Source of the DNA: Defluviitalea raffinosedens
Lineage (GTDB): Bacteria; Bacillota; Clostridia; Lachnospirales; Defluviitaleaceae
NCBI RefSeq assembly: GCF_016908775.1
Contig: NZ_JAFBEP010000023.1
Span: 1 to 47,085, forward strand
Reading direction: 5' to 3'
Length of the DNA: 47,085 nucleotides
Shown here: in pieces, positions 27,281 through 35,260 of the stretch
Layout of the letters: the number at the start of each line of letters is the position of its first letter
Numbering within the stretch: position 1 is the first letter of the stretch
The notes under the pieces: model-generated
The model's input: the letters and a program-made list of their open reading frames with translations, nothing else
Database searches by the model: none
What the model was told of the DNA's origin: nothing
Program-made: the position numbers and the translations under genes

Positions 27281-28224
27281 TGCTGATGATTGATATATTC
27301 GACTGCATAGTCAATGATATCTTCTTTTGCATATTCTAAATCCGGTTTGATTCCTACCCCTTGGATGTTAATATTATTAGGCGTATTCCAAAGCATAGTA
27401 GTTGCCTTGATGGCAAAACCCTTTTTCAAAGGCAGAGTAAATTGCCCAATTCCTTTTCCAAAACTGTTTTCTCCTATCAATGTGACATTGTCCAGGTTAT
27501 CATGCAATGAAGAGATAAAACCTTCGCTGGCACTGGCAGTGTTGCCATTTTGCAAGATAATGATATGATTATATTGAAGAACTTGCTTCTTTTTACTTTT
27601 TACAGTTCTTGTAAGCAAGTCAGAACGAGTGATATCATAAGCAATCGTTTGATCCTTTGGAAGGAACAAATCACTCATATAATATTGAGTAAATATATCT
27701 CCTCCCAGGTTGTCCCTTAAGTCGATAATGATATTGGGATAATTTTTTAATGTCTTAATTTGCTTTTTCATAAAGTCTTTGGTGTATTCTGAGAAATTTG
27801 TAACCTTAAGATATATGATGTCTTTAGAAATTTCTTCGACATAGGATTTCTTTGCTTCTTCTTTTTCAGCTTCCTTAGTTTTCTTATAGTTTTCAGGAAG
27901 ATATTGATATGTATATTGATCACCATTTAATTCCCTTATTTCTCTGGTGACTATAGAAAGAACCAGATTATCGAAGTTTTTATAGTATTCTCCGTTTACA
28001 TCCCGATTCAGTTCTTTTTTAAAAAGTTCATCCAATGTATCCGTATATATATAATTTTGACTGATGAGATGTTTGAATGCAAAATAGTCGTAGTTTAAAT
28101 AAAGATAATAGGATGTCCCAAGAATAAACAGAACAAACAGGAAAAGAAGAGTATAAAATTTTCGTTTTAGCTTTCGATATTGCTGGTCCATAGAAATAAA
28201 CAAAGGTCTGTTTTTTCGAAACAT
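27274..28224 (-). CDS. S41-family (C-terminal processing) peptidase, lacking a PDZ domain
   Basis: The 316-residue protein has a short basic N-terminus, one membrane anchor (about 23-43) and an outside domain. The tail-specific protease core is present: DLRDNLGG (168-175), the catalytic serine S231 in NTASASEGF and the lysine K256 in SFGKGIGQ, exactly 25 residues apart as in CtpA. Normal CtpA proteins carry a PDZ domain of about 90 residues between the N-terminal helical part and the core; here only about 25 charged residues stand there, so the substrate-tethering domain is missing. Family knowledge: these proteases trim or degrade exported proteins from the C-terminus, including sporulation factors. 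The substrate is unknown. AGGAGG precedes the ATG. Confidence 0.85.
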   Translation of the reverse strand: MFRKNRPLFISMDQQYRKLKRKFYTLLFLFVLFILGTSYYLYLNYDYFAFKHLISQNYIYTDTLDELFKKELNRDVNGEYYKNFDNLVLSIVTREIRELNGDQYTYQYLPENYKKTKEAEKEEAKKSYVEEISKDIIYLKVTNFSEYTKDFMKKQIKTLKNYPNIIIDLRDNLGGDIFTQYYMSDLFLPKDQTIAYDITRSDLLTRTVKSKKKQVLQYNHIIILQNGNTASASEGFISSLHDNLDNVTLIGENSFGKGIGQFTLPLKKGFAIKATTMLWNTPNNINIQGVGIKPDLEYAKEDIIDYAVEYINHQQK

Positions 28225-28369
28225 GATAAATCCTCCTGTGGATATTATAGATAATTCATACTATTAGTGTATGTCATAACTAGACAAAATACAATAATTA
28301 TTTTAATGTATTACAAAAATCGATTTTTTATAACTGGTTTAAATTACAAAAAAAGGAATGTGAAAAACC

Positions 28370-28397
28370 TTGAAAAACATAATAAATATGTTATAAT
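28370..28397 (+). promoter_or_regulatory. smpB promoter
   Basis: TTGAAA (28370-28375), 16 bp and TATAAT (28392-28397), about 45 bases before smpB. It may also serve ssrA. Confidence 0.6.
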
Positions 28398-28441
28398 TAA
28401 TTCTGCACCCTTTAAAGCGATAAAATTAGGAGAGTAGTGTT

Positions 28442-28915
28442 ATGCCAAAAGCAGAATCCGAATACAAACTCATAGCACAAAATAAAAAAGCATATCATGA
28501 TTACTTTATTGAAGATACCTATGAAGCAGGGATTGTTCTCGTTGGCACAGAGGTAAAATCTGTGCGTATGGGTAAAGCAAGTATCAAAGAAAGCTTTGTT
28601 CGTGTAAAAGACGGAGAAGTTTTCATATATAACATGCACATCAATCCTTATGAAAAAGGCAATATTTTTAATAAAGACCCATTGCGAACAAGAAAACTGC
28701 TCCTTCACAGACGGGAAATCAATAAAATTTTGGGTGCTGTAACACAAAAAGGTTATACTTTGGTTCCTTTAAAGATTTATATCAAAGGAAGCCTGGTGAA
28801 AGTTCAAATAGGCGTTGCAAAAGGTAAGAAGCTATATGACAAACGAGAGGATATAGCTAAAAAAGACCAAAGACGTCAAGCAGAAAAGGACTTCAAGGTT
28901 AAAAATCTATATTAA
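28442..28915 (+). CDS. smpB: SsrA-binding protein SmpB
   Basis: SmpB binds the tRNA-like part of tmRNA and brings it to stalled ribosomes. The 157-residue protein has the oligonucleotide-binding barrel with the signature [18 protein letters not shown] and [11 protein letters not shown], followed by the basic C-terminal tail [17 protein letters not shown], which enters the empty mRNA channel. AGGAGAG precedes the ATG. tmRNA begins 11 bases after the stop, so the protein and its RNA partner are side by side and probably share a transcript. Confidence 0.97.
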   Translation: MPKAESEYKLIAQNKKAYHDYFIEDTYEAGIVLVGTEVKSVRMGKASIKESFVRVKDGEVFIYNMHINPYEKGNIFNKDPLRTRKLLLHRREINKILGAVTQKGYTLVPLKIYIKGSLVKVQIGVAKGKKLYDKREDIAKKDQRRQAEKDFKVKNLY

Positions 28916-28926
28916 CCTTCTATCAT

Positions 28927-29277
28927 GGGGGTGTACTGGTTTCGACGGGAGTCACGTATATTGGGGCAGCCATCCGCAGATTCCAGAGCTGCGTAAAAAT
29001 CTGGAACTTAAAAGTAAACGCAGAAGATAATTTTGCATTTGCTGCTTAATTAAAGCAGCTGTCTCTCTTAGATAACCCACGGTCTAAGATGAGGCACCGA
29101 CTAGTGGGCAACTTTCTCTCCTAAGCTTTGCGGAGATGATCGTATCTATGAAGCTACCGAGGTTTGAAGCCTGTCGTTAGGCGTCTTACCGAGGGAAATT
29201 TAAAATAACGACTATGATGGAAGAGACCACGATATATGGATTTTCGGACAGGGGTTCGATTCCCCTCACCTCCACCA
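28927..29277 (+). ncRNA. ssrA: transfer-messenger RNA (tmRNA)
   Basis: The 351-base RNA frees stalled ribosomes. The 5' end GGGGGTG pairs with 3' CACCTCC, followed by A and an encoded CCA. The start GTACTGGTTTCGACGGG and the T-arm GGGGTTCGATTCCCC are diagnostic. The tag frame runs from GCA at 29020 to TAA at 29047-29049 and reads AEDNFAFAA, close to the AEDNFALAA type known from clostridia and ending in the protease signal AA. It lies directly behind smpB and before a strong terminator. Confidence 0.97.
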
Positions 29278-29294
29278 TACATATCCATATAATT

Positions 29295-29332
29295 AAAGCC
29301 TTACTCGGTGAAAACTTGAGTAAGGCTTTTTT
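29295..29332 (+). terminator. terminator of ssrA
   Basis: A 12-bp perfect stem AAAGCCTTACTC/GAGTAAGGCTTT with loop GGTGAAAACTT, followed by more T. Confidence 0.92.
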
Positions 29333-29393
29333 CAGAATGAATTATGATGAAATATAAGGGTTGTTAAATATGAATTGAGGGTTTTAATATGTA

Positions 29394-29928
29394 TTAAGAA
29401 TTTAGAAGTTCTAATATTTGTTTGGGATGCTCAAGAATATAATTAGCATCGATTCCTGTTGAGGATTTTGCACCCCATAGGGCTAAGGCGAAGTCAACAC
29501 CAGCACCCAATGCACATTCCATATCATATTTAGTATCGCCTATATATAACGATTTTGATTGATCTGCTCCTGATTGCTTAAGAAAATGCAGAATAGGGTC
29601 AGGATTCGGTTTGTGTTTTTCTGTATCATCCGAACAAACTACGAATTTGAAATAATCATTCAACCTCAATGGCAAAAAATCATTTACAAATTCTTCTTTG
29701 GTTTTTGAAGTGACTATGCTGGTTAAAATTTTCATTTCGTTTAATTTAATCAAAATATCTTCAATATCATCAAAAATCTTTATATGCTGAGCATATTCTT
29801 TAAAATAATTATTCCATACTCAAATCTTTATTCAGTTCGTCCCGTACTATTTTTTGAAGTGATAAAAGAATTGCCCTTTCGTTGTCTATAAGCGTGCCAT
29901 CAATATCAAATATAATACAGTTGTACAT
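29394..29928 (-). pseudogene. broken HAD-family phosphatase (phosphoglycolate phosphatase-like)
   Basis: On the minus strand an ATG at 29928 behind AGGGGAGA opens MYNCIIFDIDGTLIDNE and continues 39 codons to a TAA at 29811-29809. The rest of the protein continues in another frame from about VWNNYFKEYAQH to the stop at 29394. All four HAD motifs are there but split over two frames: DIDGT in the first part, and VTSKT, KHKPNP and GDTKYDM in the second. A frameshift of one base near 29815-29825 joins them. The joined product would be about 177 residues, while this HAD group usually has 205-220, so about 30 residues of the helical cap are missing between the halves. A deletion that broke the frame is the simplest reading. 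The second part alone could start at an internal ATG but would lack the catalytic aspartates. Confidence 0.78.
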
Positions 29929-30025
29929 AGTATCTCCCCTTAATTCTTGTGGATTATTAGTCTCATATCAATAGACTGTCAAATAGAATTCTTATTACGA
30001 AGATTTTTCTGCAGATTCAAATTAA

Positions 30026-30066
30026 GTATCCTTAAAATAGCTGTTACTGGCTTATTTTAAGGATAC
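30026..30066. repeat. 14-bp perfect inverted repeat
   Basis: GTATCCTTAAAATA (30026-30039) and TATTTTAAGGATAC (30053-30066) are exact complements around a 13-base loop. No T-run follows on either strand, so it does not look like a normal terminator. It lies between the broken HAD gene and the DeoR-family gene. Confidence 0.7.
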
Positions 30067-30226
30067 ACACATATATAAAATATCACGCTAGGTATTATCC
30101 TATTACGCTAAATTATATGGTATCGGGAATATTTTAATAAATATGTATTACCATTTGGTTTTGTTTTTTATTATTTTATATCATTTTTTGCTGTTGTGCA
30201 AGTTTTTTATATTATATGTGGTTTTG

Positions 30227-30235
30227 TGTTATAAT
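30227..30235 (+). promoter_or_regulatory. extended -10 promoter of the DeoR-family gene
   Basis: TGTTATAAT contains the TGn extension in front of a perfect TATAAT (30230-30235). No good -35 is seen 17 bp upstream, as is usual for extended -10 promoters. The start would be near 30242. Confidence 0.55.
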
Positions 30236-30240
30236 TATAA

Positions 30241-30270
30241 TCAAAAATGAGAACAAATGATAAAAAATGA
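30241..30270 (+). promoter_or_regulatory. three 10-bp-phased repeats, probable DeoR-family operator
   Basis: TCAAAAATGA, GAACAAATGA and TAAAAAATGA follow one another with exact 10-bp periodicity, one helical turn, covering +1 to +30 of the transcript. DeoR-type proteins often bind such direct repeats, so autoregulation is likely. Confidence 0.5.
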
Positions 30271-30282
30271 CGGGGTGTTTTG

Positions 30283-31044
30283 ATGTTTACCGAAGAAAGA
30301 TTGGAACAGATTTTAGAGATGCTTAATAAAAATGGCAGAGTAAAAGTTAAAGAACTTAGTGAATTCTTTAATGTTTCAGAAAGCATGATCAGAAAGGATT
30401 TGCAAAGATTAGAGTCTGAACAGCTTCTTCAGAGAACGTATGGTGGAGCAATCTTAAAAAGAAAGTTTTCGGAAAGTAGTCCTATTAGTACTCGGTTAAA
30501 AGAACATGCAGACACTAAAGAGTTAATAGCAGCAAAAGCTTTTGGTCTTATTTCGGATGGAGATGTAGTCTTTTTAGAATCATCAAGCATTAATTATTAT
30601 CTGGCGAAATTAATAGCTGACAGTACAAAGAAAATCACATTAATAACGAATATGTCCATAATACCTTCGTTGTTTAACGATAATGAAACTGTAAAATTAA
30701 TATGTATAGGCGGAATATATGATCGTAAGGCCGGTGGTGTTTTAGGTTCGGAAGTTATTAAAGGCATCTCGAAGTACATTTTTAACAAAGGTTTTTTAGG
30801 AAGTGCAGGCATTGATTTAACTACAAACAGTGCATATACAGTAACACCAGAAGATGGCAATGTTAAAGAACTTGTTATTTCCAACAGTAAAGAAGCGTTT
30901 TTATTGGTGGAAAAAGAGAAATTCGATGTAGATAGCACCTATCGGTTTGCAGCTCTGGAAGAATTTAATGCGGTTATTACCGATTCGGATATTAGTGAAG
31001 GGATCAGAGAAAAAATGCAACAGTTATCAGTGAAGCTCATATAA
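30283..31044 (+). CDS. DeoR/GlpR-family transcriptional regulator
   Basis: The 253-residue repressor has the DeoR winged helix at the N-terminus (EERLEQILEMLNKNGRVKVK then ELSEFFNVSESMIRKDLQ, about 3-45) and a C-terminal sugar-phosphate sensor domain (DeoRC) with the segments GDVVFLESSS, LITNMSIIP and CIGGIYDRKAGGVLG. The effector is usually a phosphorylated sugar; which one cannot be told. The ATG at 30283 has GGGGTG five bases before it; an in-frame TTG directly before it is less likely. No sugar kinase or transporter is next to it: the following gene is a secreted CAP-domain protein with its own ribosome site 73 bases away, so its regulon is not evident from context. Confidence 0.87.
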   Translation: MFTEERLEQILEMLNKNGRVKVKELSEFFNVSESMIRKDLQRLESEQLLQRTYGGAILKRKFSESSPISTRLKEHADTKELIAAKAFGLISDGDVVFLESSSINYYLAKLIADSTKKITLITNMSIIPSLFNDNETVKLICIGGIYDRKAGGVLGSEVIKGISKYIFNKGFLGSAGIDLTTNSAYTVTPEDGNVKELVISNSKEAFLLVEKEKFDVDSTYRFAALEEFNAVITDSDISEGIREKMQQLSVKLI

Positions 31045-31117
31045 AGTAATAGAAGAGTTGGTATCTTTCATGATATAATACAATAGACTTTTAATATATT
31101 CATCTAGGAGGTGTATT

Positions 31118-32296
31118 ATGAAACGTTTTAAAGATTTTATATTAGGCTTTAGTATCGCGGCAATTTTATTTTCAGTTTCCGATGTTAATGCGGCAGACGT
31201 TCTAAAAAATATTCAGGTGTTTTTTAAAGACATGCCTGTTTATGTAGAAGGAATTAGGGCAGAACTGACACAAAAGCCGATGCTTTATAATGGGACAACC
31301 TATCTTCCTATGCGTACTGTTGCTCAGATTTTAGGGAAAAATGTGTTATATGATGAAAAGACTGGTTCTATATATATTTATAGCGAAGGTAATGAGCCGG
31401 TTATAAATATGAATCAGCAGAAAGAATCTAATAAAGTTAATGATGCAGAGTTTGTTTTATATAATATAAAGATCGGAGACAACAAAGAACACGTAATCAA
31501 TGAGCTGGGAAATCCGGACAGGCAAGATGCTTCTGAATATGGATTTACATGGTTTATATACAATAAAGATTATAAGAATTACATACAAGTGGGAATCAAA
31601 GACGGCAAAGTAGTTGGTTTATATACGAATTCAGCTTCTTGGCAGTCCAAAAAAGGAATTAAATTTGGTTCAACCGGTGCAGCAGTAAAAAAAGCCTATG
31701 GAGAACCCCTTACGTATATTCAAAAAGGAAATGTAAGATATATGTTGAATACTGATACGAAAGAAGCTAATACGTTTCTAATCGATGATGCTTATGTTAC
31801 TCTTTTTTATGATCTTCATCAGAACCAAACAGTAACATCTATTTTAATTATAGAAAAGAAGACAGAGCATTCTTTGAATAGTTTTTACGGCAAAGCAAGT
31901 AATGAGTTGGTGAAAGCATATGAAATGCAGATATTTGATCTTGCAAATTCAGTACGGGTTAGAAATGGGTTAAAGCCATTTGTTTGGGATGATCAGGCAG
32001 CCAAGTCCAGTTTATTGCACAGCGAAGATATGTCAAAAAATAATTTCTTTAGCCATACCAATTTGAAAGGACAAAGTCCTTTTGACAGAATGGTGGCTCA
32101 AGGCATAAAGTATAGCCTGGCCGGGGAAAATATTGCAGCTGGTCAGACCAATGCCATTTATGCCCATGAGGGCTGGATGAATTCGGAAGGACATAGAAAA
32201 AACATTCTTGGAGCTTTTGAAAGGTTGGGAGTAGGCGTATGTTTTGGGGGAGAGTATAAAATATATTATACACAAAACTTTTATACCCCCAGATAA
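31118..32296 (+). CDS. secreted CAP-domain protein with copper amine oxidase-type N-terminal domain
   Basis: The 392-residue protein has a signal peptide (about 1-26, ending VNA-AD). Next comes a copper amine oxidase N-terminal-like stalk domain (about 30-90) with the usual YLPMRTVAQILG segment, a CAP-associated domain (about 105-250) with two repeats of the type IKIGDNKEHVINELGNP and IKFGSTGAAVKKAYGEP, and a C-terminal CAP/SCP domain (about 265-392). The CAP domain shows the family motifs HSEDMSKNNFFSHTN, AGENIA and GHRKNIL. CAP proteins in clostridia are secreted and often linked to cell wall or spores; a precise function is unknown. AGGAGGTG precedes the ATG. A second CAP-domain protein, of different architecture, is encoded 3 kb downstream. 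Confidence 0.88.
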   Translation: MKRFKDFILGFSIAAILFSVSDVNAADVLKNIQVFFKDMPVYVEGIRAELTQKPMLYNGTTYLPMRTVAQILGKNVLYDEKTGSIYIYSEGNEPVINMNQQKESNKVNDAEFVLYNIKIGDNKEHVINELGNPDRQDASEYGFTWFIYNKDYKNYIQVGIKDGKVVGLYTNSASWQSKKGIKFGSTGAAVKKAYGEPLTYIQKGNVRYMLNTDTKEANTFLIDDAYVTLFYDLHQNQTVTSILIIEKKTEHSLNSFYGKASNELVKAYEMQIFDLANSVRVRNGLKPFVWDDQAAKSSLLHSEDMSKNNFFSHTNLKGQSPFDRMVAQGIKYSLAGENIAAGQTNAIYAHEGWMNSEGHRKNILGAFERLGVGVCFGGEYKIYYTQNFYTPR

Positions 32297-32362
32297 TATC
32301 TACGAGTAATTGTAATGTTATCATATAAATATGATGATTAACAGTCTTAGGAGAGAAGCAAA

Positions 32363-33031
32363 ATGGATATGAAAGAAGCTATGTATACAAGACATACAGT
32401 TCGTAAGTATACAGATCAGGCAATTCCGGTGGAAATCGTGACATTAATGAATCAGAGAATTGACGAGAATAATCGAAAATATAATTTAAATATCAAACTG
32501 GTAACGGATGATACATCGGCGTTTGGTGTTGTTGCCAAGCTTATTCTGGCCAAGGGAATAAAGAATTATCTGGTGCTGGCAGGACCTCCTAATAAGGATA
32601 TTGATGAAAAACTGGGATATTGCAGTGCGGATCTGATGCTCTATGCTCAGACTCTGGGACTAAATACCTGGTATGTGGGTGGAACTTACAATAGGAAGAG
32701 TATATCTAAAAAAGCAGGAGAAGGTCGTGTAATCGGTGTTGTTGCGATTGGTTATGGTGCAACACAAGGTGTTCCGCACAAATCAAAAATACCCTCTAAA
32801 GTAAGCAGTTATGAAGGAGATATGCCTGATTGGTTTAAAAATGGCATTGAAGCGGCACTTCTTGCACCGACAGCACTGAATAAACAAGCTTTCTATATCA
32901 CTGGTAAAGGAAATAAAGTGAAAATTATCTGTGATAATGGCATTTTTACCGGAGTGGATCTGGGAATTATAAAATATCATTTTGAGCTAGGAGCAGGAAT
33001 TGAAAATTTTGAGTGGGTGACAGATTTTTGA
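32363..33031 (+). CDS. nitroreductase-family flavoprotein (TM1586-like)
   Basis: The 222-residue protein begins with the nitroreductase signature MKEAMYTRHTVRKYTDQAIP, where R and the following residues bind FMN phosphate. It continues with DLMLYAQTLGLNTWYVGGTYN and a second, nitroreductase-like half (GIEAALLAPTALNKQAF). This tandem arrangement with a short, non-canonical middle fits the putative TM nitroreductase group rather than the classic NfsB group. The natural substrate is unknown. AGGAGAG precedes the ATG. It follows the CAP gene by 66 bases and may be co-transcribed with it; a clear terminator lies about 90 bases behind. Confidence 0.82.
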   Translation: MDMKEAMYTRHTVRKYTDQAIPVEIVTLMNQRIDENNRKYNLNIKLVTDDTSAFGVVAKLILAKGIKNYLVLAGPPNKDIDEKLGYCSADLMLYAQTLGLNTWYVGGTYNRKSISKKAGEGRVIGVVAIGYGATQGVPHKSKIPSKVSSYEGDMPDWFKNGIEAALLAPTALNKQAFYITGKGNKVKIICDNGIFTGVDLGIIKYHFELGAGIENFEWVTDF

Positions 33032-33122
33032 TGGGTTATAACCTCATGAGATTATCTCTGTAAAAATATATGGATTCCAGCAACAAAAATTTGGAGTTTC
33101 AATTAAAGTCAGCAAAATTGAG

Positions 33123-33165
33123 CCAGTTGAAGTGACATAGATTCACTTCGACTGGTTATTTTTTT
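33123..33165 (+). terminator. terminator of the nitroreductase gene
   Basis: A 13-bp stem CCAGTTGAAGTGA/TCACTTCGACTGG with one G-U and loop CATAGAT, followed by TTATTTTTTT. Confidence 0.9.
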
Positions 33166-33174
33166 AAAAAACAA

Positions 33175-33203
33175 TTGACAAAATAAAATCTTAATTTTAG
33201 AAT
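33175..33203 (+). promoter_or_regulatory. promoter of the TetR operon
   Basis: A perfect TTGACA (33175-33180), 17 bp and TAGAAT (33198-33203). The start would be near 33210, inside the first palindrome. Confidence 0.75.
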
Positions 33204-33206
33204 TAA

Positions 33207-33239
33207 ATTAACGATGTTAATAAAATTAACGATGTTAAT
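33207..33239 (+). promoter_or_regulatory. two identical palindromic operators of the TetR regulator
   Basis: ATTAACGATGTTAAT occurs twice without mismatch, at 33207-33221 and 33225-33239, 18 bp apart. Each copy is a perfect palindrome (ATTAAC-GAT-GTTAAT). They cover the transcription start and end 23 bases before the tetR start codon. The arrangement fits autorepression by two TetR dimers. Confidence 0.8.
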
Positions 33240-33262
33240 CGCTTATAGATTGGGGAGAGTTA

Positions 33263-33877
33263 ATGAGCGATAAAAGAGAAATACAAAAACAAAGAATGAT
33301 GAAATACTTTATTGAAGCTGCAAAAGAAATCATAAAGAAAGAAGGGGTGAAAGGGCTTACAGCTAGAAAGATTGGAGATGTGGCAGGCTATTCATATGCA
33401 ACTTTATACAATTATTTTAGAGATATTAAGGAAGTGTTAGCTTATTGTGTTTTCGACTTTTTTGAAGAGTGTTATCAATATATGATGGGGTCTAAAAATG
33501 AAAATTTAAACTGTATTGAGCAGTTAATAGTTTATACGGATGCATATTTTAAATACTTTATTGCAAATCCGGATATGTTTCAGTTAATTTATATTGAAGA
33601 TTTAGGCAATATTCCAATTGAGCTGCTAAAAGGGGATAAGAAATTATCCATAGGGGTGCTTTTAAAGGAATGCATTTATAAATGTGCTGAAGAAGGCTAT
33701 ATAGAAAAAGCAAACATAGATGTAATACATGATTTGATTGGCTCATCGATACGCGGAAAGTTGTTGCTTTTAGTGAATAAAAGAGATGAGAAAAGTTCAG
33801 AGGATCTTTTGCTTGAATTAAAGGCTGAAATTGAATTCTTAATGAAAATAAGGAGTCAGGACAGAAGTCCAAAATAA
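33263..33877 (+). CDS. TetR/AcrR-family transcriptional regulator
   Basis: The 204-residue protein has the TetR DNA-binding domain at the N-terminus: MMKYFIEAAKEIIKKEGVKG followed by LTARKIGDVAGYSYATLYNYFRD (about 12-58). The C-terminal ligand domain is all-helical and not assignable. GGGGAG precedes the ATG. Its promoter carries two identical palindromes, so it probably represses itself and the membrane-protein gene that starts 36 bases behind its stop. The ligand is unknown; with a membrane-protein partner a lipophilic compound is a reasonable guess, but only a guess. Confidence 0.9.
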   Translation: MSDKREIQKQRMMKYFIEAAKEIIKKEGVKGLTARKIGDVAGYSYATLYNYFRDIKEVLAYCVFDFFEECYQYMMGSKNENLNCIEQLIVYTDAYFKYFIANPDMFQLIYIEDLGNIPIELLKGDKKLSIGVLLKECIYKCAEEGYIEKANIDVIHDLIGSSIRGKLLLLVNKRDEKSSEDLLLELKAEIEFLMKIRSQDRSPK

Positions 33878-33913
33878 TAGAGTAAATGGTATCCATATGG
33901 TGGAGGTCTTAAA

Positions 33914-34795
33914 ATGAAAATTAAAAGGTATCTTATTGTCCTTGTATCAATTATTGCATTTTTATCAACCATAGCATGTCTTTTCGGTTTATTTTCAGAC
34001 GGAGGACCAGGGGAATATGAATTTAAAAGTATCAACAACGAAATAGTGAAAATCTATGGCTACGGACTTTATAAAGACAATTCAATATCTATTGCAGCTC
34101 AAGGGATAGCTTCTGATTTTGTTACCCTTGTAATGGGGGTTCCATTACTAATTCTGTCTTTATATTTGTCATTAAAGGAATCCTTTAAAGGGAAAATATT
34201 ATTAACAGGAACATTAAGTTATTTTCTCTACACTTATATGTCATATACATTTTTATGGATGTATAATAAATTCTTTATAATTTATGTAATGCTCATGTCA
34301 GCAAGTTTATATGCCTTTATTCTATCTATTTCCTCCTTCGACATTGAAAATATTAAGCTGAATTTTAGTGAGAAATTGCCGGTAAAATTTTTAGGAGGCT
34401 ATCAAATATTCATTGGGGTTATGATAGGAATGCTATGGCTTGGCAAGATCGCGCCTTCAATTATAGGAGATAAGGTACCTGTTGGATTGGAACATTACAC
34501 TACATTAGTAATACAAGGGATGGATTTAGGAATCATTGTTCCTACAGCTATATTGTCAGGAATATTCCTGATTAAAAGAAAGGCAATAGGATTTTTATTA
34601 TCCTCGGTAATAATTATTAAAGGCATTACAATGTTGACCTCCATCTCTGCCATGATTATCAATCAAGCGTTACATGGTGTAAATATGAGCATGGCTGAAG
34701 TGATCCTCTTCCCTTTATTTAATTTAGTCTCAATAATATGTTTAGTACTTCTTTTTAAAAATACTAAAACCAAAGTAGAAAAGATTAGATTATGA
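33914..34795 (+). CDS. multi-pass membrane protein of unknown function, partner of the TetR regulator
   Basis: The 293-residue protein has about eight predicted membrane segments: near 5-26, 62-84, 95-113, 116-137, 160-180, 200-222, 226-248 and 262-284. A loop of about 35 residues after the first segment (DGGPGEYEFKSINNEIVKIY) is probably outside the cell. There is no ATP-binding, MFS, RND or SMR motif and I recognise no family. Polar residues inside membrane segments include WMYNKFF and GLEHYTTLVIQGMDLG. GGAGG lies before the ATG. It stands behind tetR under the same operator-bearing promoter, so its expression is probably induced by the TetR ligand. A role in export, sensing or membrane modification cannot be distinguished. 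Confidence 0.7.
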   Translation: MKIKRYLIVLVSIIAFLSTIACLFGLFSDGGPGEYEFKSINNEIVKIYGYGLYKDNSISIAAQGIASDFVTLVMGVPLLILSLYLSLKESFKGKILLTGTLSYFLYTYMSYTFLWMYNKFFIIYVMLMSASLYAFILSISSFDIENIKLNFSEKLPVKFLGGYQIFIGVMIGMLWLGKIAPSIIGDKVPVGLEHYTTLVIQGMDLGIIVPTAILSGIFLIKRKAIGFLLSSVIIIKGITMLTSISAMIINQALHGVNMSMAEVILFPLFNLVSIICLVLLFKNTKTKVEKIRL

Positions 34796-34831
34796 TATAA
34801 TAAAGAAAAAGCATAAACGTGAGGATTGATT

Positions 34832-35200
34832 ATGGAGAAACATCGCATCTATACAATGAGTGTTGCAAGTGTTTATCCACATTATGTTGCAAAGGCAGAG
34901 AAAAAAGGACGAACAAAAGAAGAAGTGGATGAAATTATTCGCTGGCTGACAGGATATAGTCAGGAAGAGTTGGAACGACATCTGGAAAAACAGACCGATT
35001 TTGAGACTTTTTTTGCTGAGGCGCCTCAATTGAATCCTTCCAGAACTTTGATTAAAGGCGTGGTTTGCGGTGTTCGGGTAGAAAACATCGAAGATTCACT
35101 TATGAGGGAAATTCGCTATTTGGATAAGTTGATTGATGAGCTGGCTAAAGGGCAAGGCAATGGACAAGATCTTACGAAAATAATAGCAATGAGCGACTAA
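34832..35200 (+). CDS. DUF2200-like small protein
   Basis: This 122-residue acidic soluble protein begins [20 protein letters not shown] and continues with [20 protein letters not shown] and [21 protein letters not shown]. These fit the conserved bacterial family DUF2200, whose function is unknown; this is from memory of the family pattern. No signal peptide, membrane segment or catalytic motif is seen. I chose the ATG at 34832, 7 bases behind GAGG; a TTG six bases upstream is less likely. It lies 36 bases after the membrane-protein gene on the same strand and may belong to that transcript. A terminator shared with the convergent CAP gene follows. Confidence 0.72.
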   Translation: MEKHRIYTMSVASVYPHYVAKAEKKGRTKEEVDEIIRWLTGYSQEELERHLEKQTDFETFFAEAPQLNPSRTLIKGVVCGVRVENIEDSLMREIRYLDKLIDELAKGQGNGQDLTKIIAMSD

Positions 35201-35215
35201 TAAAAGTATAAAAAG

Positions 35216-35256
35216 AAGCACCCGATATTACATCGAATTTGTAATACCGGGTGCTT
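35216..35256. terminator. bidirectional terminator between the DUF2200-like and CAP genes
   Basis: AAGCACCCGATATTAC and GTAATACCGGGTGCTT form a 16-bp stem with one mismatch around a 9-base loop. T-rich sequence flanks it on the minus strand. Confidence 0.82.
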
Positions 35257-35260
35257 TAGC

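Larger units (their letters stand above)
29929..30282. other. intergenic region before the DeoR-family gene
   Basis: These 354 AT-rich bases have no credible gene. They hold a 14-bp inverted repeat, a promoter and a set of phased repeats, listed separately. Confidence 0.6.
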
